Assembly: GCA_013138975.1 (NCBI GenBank)
Contig: WTBR01000028.1
Coordinates: forward strand, 1 to 64,000
DNA length: 64,000 nucleotides
Reading direction: 5' to 3'
Origin: Bacteroidales bacterium
Lineage (GTDB): Bacteria > Bacteroidota > Bacteroidia > Bacteroidales > UBA12077
The notes beneath the pieces were generated by a model. The model was not told where the DNA came from, ran no database searches, and saw only the letters and a list, made by a program, of their open reading frames with translations. This document shows positions 60,581 through 64,000 of this stretch, piece after piece; the first letter of the stretch is position 1, and each line of letters begins with the position of its first letter. Position numbers and translations under genes: made by a program.

Positions 60581-63085
60581 TTAATAAAGGTTTTCTTGTT
60601 GAATGTAATTCTTTATTAAATTAATATTTTTATGAATGTTTTCCTTCTCATTTGTATAAAATTTATCATTTCGTAGGTACTGTAAAATATTCTCAGTATT
60701 TGTAATTTTATCACATCCTGCTTCTTTTATTGAATTGATTAAATGTGTTTTAGTATATTGACCTAATTTAAATAATTTATTAAGGGCAATTATTGAATAT
60801 GCTATCTTTAAACCTTTTTCATTTTTATTCAAATCAACAATATAACTTGCAAGTTTCTTTTTGTTTTCATCCGATTCTAAAAGAATATATTCCCAAAACT
60901 TTTTACAATCAACTTTTTTTGAGTTTTCCTTAAGTTGTTCTTCTTTTTTTAGTTTAGGCAATGCTTCGTAATACCATTCTAAGCTAACCTTAATACTTTT
61001 TAATTCCGTATAAATTAATTTATACCAGTTATATTCCTTGTCGTAATATTCAGGATGATGCATTTCAACGCTAAAGAATTCATTCTTATAATTTTCAATT
61101 AACTCAATACATTGATTTAGTTTACTATTTAATTCACTTACTCTTATAGGTAAGTTCTTAAAGGATAGTTTTTTATTCTCAATATTATTGGCGAAATCAT
61201 CACTAAAATTAGTTACGAGGGTTGCAAACTTTTTGAATGAATTATAGGTAATATGTGGATTCCAGTAGCCCTTTGTGAAATTTGAATCTTTTTTATCTTT
61301 AAGGTATGTTAAAACAAAATCAATATTGTCATTTAATAAATACAAGTTTTTATAATTGTCAGGTACATTACGGTAAGTTATAGAAAAAGGGAATGTTTTT
61401 TTATTGGATTTGTTTTCAGGGAAAAGCAATCTTTCATAAACAGGTAGGCTTTCGATAATAATCTCCCAAGCTCTGTAAATTTGAGCAATATAAATACCAT
61501 ATTCTAAAATTTTATCTTCGGAGTAAAACGGTGTTTTGCCATTCTTAAAAGAAATAGTAGGTAACTTATATTGAGCATTTATTCGTTTGCCGATATGCCA
61601 AATCTTTAATTCATCTGTGCTAATGTCAGGATTAAAAGAAAAGTATTCGGATCGGAAACCTTTTATGTATTCTTTATGTAGGAATTTAACTGAACTGCTT
61701 TTTCTTTCTTCTATTCTAATTCCACTGTCAGCATTTTCAGGAATATAAGCAAAATTGCCAGTTTCGGAATCTGTTATTTCACAAAATTTAAAAAAGTCAT
61801 CGTAATAATAATAAATAGAATCGCTATATCGTAAATCTTCAAGATTAAGCTTTTTTATTTCTTTTTCATTATAAAATTCTTTGTCAGGCAGAAAACTCTT
61901 ATAACTTGTATATTCTAATGAATTAAAAATTTCGTTTAAATTATCGTTTTGGGTTATTAATGAAACGTGCTTATTTTTAATATCATTTGAAAGTTTCTCT
62001 TTTTCTTCTAATTGGTATCCGTTAATTTGTGAATTTAAAAATTCTAATTTTCTCTTTTGTGAATACTCTATCTTTTTTAAGCAAGTATCATCAATAATTT
62101 CATTTAATATTAAATCTTCACCAAAGTAATATTCAAGTTCTAAACGCTCATTTAAATTGCTTGTTTTATCTCTTACAGGATGATAATAAAATCCTTTATC
62201 TTCATTATATGAATTGCTTAAATCCTTTATTTCGCTTTTTAAAAAATCTAATTCAGATGAATCTATATAGTTTTTCAAGAAACTCTCTTTCCTTTTTTCA
62301 AAATGTGATTCATATACTTTGAACGGACAATATTGCCAATAAGAATTTTCTTTTAAACTTTGTTCATACAAATCATTAAATGCAATTCTAAATTGATCAT
62401 GAAATTTAAATAATTCTTCTGTTGTACTATTACTATTTTTCTTATAAAAATGATTAATTTCATGTACTTTATCATTAAGTAAAATAATTAATTTCTCTGA
62501 TTTTTCATTGTTTAAAACAACTGAATTACTGATTTTGTATTTTTTTGCATTCGTTTCTTTTTCTTCTGGGGAATGTTTTTTTAATAAATGTATAACTGAA
62601 CGTATAGCAAATCCATCGGCAATATGAGTTCTTTTTATCATTGCTTTATGATCTGCAACGTTTATAAATTTGTCATCAATAGGGTCATAAATCTCTTTTG
62701 AGGGAAATTCCCATTCTTCATTTTCATAGATATGAGTACTTTCTTCATAAATTCTTTCTAAAAAAATCATACTATAATATACCTCAACATCATTCAATGT
62801 TATTTTTGATTTGAGAGGATCAAAATTTCCTGTTATTTTTTCTAAATAATTATATATTTCAATTTCAGAAAGTTCATAATCGACTACATATTCTTTTTTT
62901 CCTTTAGATAGGGATATTAATTTGTTTTTTGTTTCAATGTCTTCTATTTCGTTAATAAAAGATTCAATTTCTGTCAATGTGCCTATAATTATTGTTTCCC
63001 CACATTTAATTTCAAAAACATTTTTGTTATCGGTTATTGCATCAAGAAAATTCTGTAATGAAAGGTTTAAGTAATCAGCGCTCAT
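60581..63085 (-). CDS. Large unidentified protein of the island
   Basis: The 834-residue protein has no signal peptide or membrane segment. It is rich in Lys, Glu, Asn, Tyr and Phe (AT-rich codons), and I recognise no catalytic motif or domain. A helical C-terminal region (about 700-834; KKFWEYILLESDENKKKLAS, GKYTKTHLINSIKEAG-like) and an aromatic central region (about 430-640, SIYYYYDDFFKF, GYWNPHITY) can be separated. It lies alone between the M28 peptidase gene and the element genes, on the same strand, and is probably cargo of the island. A defence or toxin role is possible but only inference. Confidence 0.7.
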   Translation of the reverse strand: MSADYLNLSLQNFLDAITDNKNVFEIKCGETIIIGTLTEIESFINEIEDIETKNKLISLSKGKKEYVVDYELSEIEIYNYLEKITGNFDPLKSKITLNDVEVYYSMIFLERIYEESTHIYENEEWEFPSKEIYDPIDDKFINVADHKAMIKRTHIADGFAIRSVIHLLKKHSPEEKETNAKKYKISNSVVLNNEKSEKLIILLNDKVHEINHFYKKNSNSTTEELFKFHDQFRIAFNDLYEQSLKENSYWQYCPFKVYESHFEKRKESFLKNYIDSSELDFLKSEIKDLSNSYNEDKGFYYHPVRDKTSNLNERLELEYYFGEDLILNEIIDDTCLKKIEYSQKRKLEFLNSQINGYQLEEKEKLSNDIKNKHVSLITQNDNLNEIFNSLEYTSYKSFLPDKEFYNEKEIKKLNLEDLRYSDSIYYYYDDFFKFCEITDSETGNFAYIPENADSGIRIEERKSSSVKFLHKEYIKGFRSEYFSFNPDISTDELKIWHIGKRINAQYKLPTISFKNGKTPFYSEDKILEYGIYIAQIYRAWEIIIESLPVYERLLFPENKSNKKTFPFSITYRNVPDNYKNLYLLNDNIDFVLTYLKDKKDSNFTKGYWNPHITYNSFKKFATLVTNFSDDFANNIENKKLSFKNLPIRVSELNSKLNQCIELIENYKNEFFSVEMHHPEYYDKEYNWYKLIYTELKSIKVSLEWYYEALPKLKKEEQLKENSKKVDCKKFWEYILLESDENKKKLASYIVDLNKNEKGLKIAYSIIALNKLFKLGQYTKTHLINSIKEAGCDKITNTENILQYLRNDKFYTNEKENIHKNINLIKNYIQQENLY

Positions 63086-63185
63086 TGGAAAAGAAATTAA
63101 TTAATACTTTTAATTTACCGATTGGAATAATTCAGAATCATTTTTAAAGTAGAATTTTAATCCAGTGTGTGAAAGAAATATACTG

Positions 63186-64000
63186 TTATCTTTTTGCTTT
63201 AAATTCCGATCCATCTTTCCAACCAGGAAAAGTCTTTTCATTGCTTAGTTCGTAACCAATTCTAAACAATATGTTCGCATCATTAACAATTCCGGTAAAA
63301 TTCCAACTTGTTGGATCGTATTGATCCTTAGGCTTATGGTAATTATTATTTATCCAGTTAGCTTCTTTTTTTGCTGCCCATTCTTTGCCAAACTCTACAT
63401 TATCGCAATTACCTCTGGCAAATAATGCAGGAACTCCTGCACGAGCAAAACTAAAATGATCAGCACGGTAATACATCCCGGTTTGAGGATTTGGATCGGG
63501 AAGAATATACCTGTCATATTTTTTTGCAAATTTTTCTAAATAGTCTTCCAGTTCAGATTGACCATAGCCCGTAACCATAATATCTTTATATGGGCCAAAA
63601 GGTAACATTAAATCATTATTAATATTAGCTACAGTTTTATTTAAAGGAAAAAGTGGGTGTTGTGTATAATATTTAGACCCTAGTAATCCTTGTTCTTCCG
63701 AGGTAGGAGATAAGAACATAATTGTTCGGGCAGGACGCTTCTTTAAATTTGCAAATGCTTCAGCTATTTCTAACATCCAGGCTGTTGAAGTTCCATTATC
63801 TACAGCACCATTATAAATTGAATCACCATTTACAGGAGTCCCAATTCCTAAATGATCCCAATGAGAGGAATAGATAATTACTTCATCCGGTCTTTCTTTT
63901 CCGGGAAGAATCCCTATAACATTTTTAGATGTTGCAAGTTTATGACTACTTTCAATATTATGACTTAATCGAGATCGCATTCGAAATGCTTTGAAATCTG
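63186..64000 (-). CDS. M28-family zinc peptidase, 5' end outside the window
   Basis: At least 270 residues of an M28 (aminopeptidase Y-type) protease are present; the frame is open to the right edge, so the N-terminus is missing. Metal ligands occur in YSSHWDHLGIG, GAVDNGTSTAWM and PTSEEQGLLGS; further ligands in ADHFSFARAGVPALF. Such proteins are usually secreted and remove N-terminal amino acids. It belongs to the chromosome beyond the island. Confidence 0.88.
   Translation of the reverse strand, partial: DFKAFRMRSRLSHNIESSHKLATSKNVIGILPGKERPDEVIIYSSHWDHLGIGTPVNGDSIYNGAVDNGTSTAWMLEIAEAFANLKKRPARTIMFLSPTSEEQGLLGSKYYTQHPLFPLNKTVANINNDLMLPFGPYKDIMVTGYGQSELEDYLEKFAKKYDRYILPDPNPQTGMYYRADHFSFARAGVPALFARGNCDNVEFGKEWAAKKEANWINNNYHKPKDQYDPTSWNFTGIVNDANILFRIGYELSNEKTFPGWKDGSEFKAKR

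Noticed and set aside
57299..64000. A repeat of the tRNA-Ala 3' end as a right attachment site.
   Set aside because: I read the whole region and found no second copy of the T-arm/acceptor sequence; the island boundaries remain unproved.
1..64000. CRISPR arrays.
   Set aside because: No regularly spaced direct repeats with unique spacers; the repeats at 57770-57913 are short, irregular and palindromic.
1..64000. Insertion sequences or transposase genes.
   Set aside because: No transposase-like reading frame was found; the palindromic repeats are non-coding.

Overview
The window looks like AT-rich chromosomal DNA from a member of the Bacteroidota, probably Bacteroidales/Marinilabiliales; the phylum is well supported, the order is a guess. 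Supporting signs are promoters of the TTG / TAnnTTTG type (purQ, rplU, rpsP, fic), the near absence of Shine-Dalgarno sequences, a proline-rich TonB, GIN-domain (DUF2807) and DUF4097 envelope proteins, S16 with a long acidic tail, and a DNA polymerase III alpha subunit with a fused N-terminal exonuclease.

Layout. 1-6709 (minus) is a signalling operon: two CheR-like proteins (one degenerate), a receiver-less CheB, a membrane GAF protein, a GAF/PAS/SpoIIE-type phosphatase, and SiaB- and SiaC-type partner-switch proteins. 6859-16127 holds a carbamoyltransferase, a small envelope protein, purQ, an ArsC-like protein, class I and class II fumarases side by side, and a TetM-like GTPase. 16224-19620 (minus) is a frameshifted ECF sigma factor, a HEAT-repeat anti-sigma factor, two DUF4097 proteins and a duplicated 3' fragment of one of them. 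19792-32983 is mostly housekeeping: sppA, folK, a GIY-YIG protein, upp, radC, trxA, dnaE, rpsP-rimM, a thioesterase and a sugar-nucleotide dehydratase. 33110-43105 centres on surface-glycan genes: a nonulosonic (sialic-type) acid pathway with a CMP-sugar synthetase/phosphatase fusion, glycosyltransferases, a LicC-like plus TagF-like pair and a pyruvyltransferase, the last lying between an intact dapD and a decayed dapD copy. 43308-56876 holds threonine dehydratase, tandem rhomboids, mutL, rplU-rpmA, serS, a DMT transporter, an S41 protease, ruvC and tonB.

57225-63100 is an accessory island next to tRNA-Ala(GGC). It contains a wHTH-Fic gene broken by a stop codon inside its inhibitory motif and lacking the catalytic His, an array of TATCCTATC operator-like half-sites in front of it, fragments of other genes (one resembling a phage/plasmid replication protein), three small element-type genes and an 834-residue protein I cannot place. 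The chromosome resumes with an M28 peptidase that runs off the right edge.

The strongest candidates for unusual biology are the Sia/Che hybrid signalling operon, the Fic module with its operator array, the 834-residue orphan, and an intergenic repeat of about 115 bp found in two divergent promoter regions (21597-21712 and 50170-50290).
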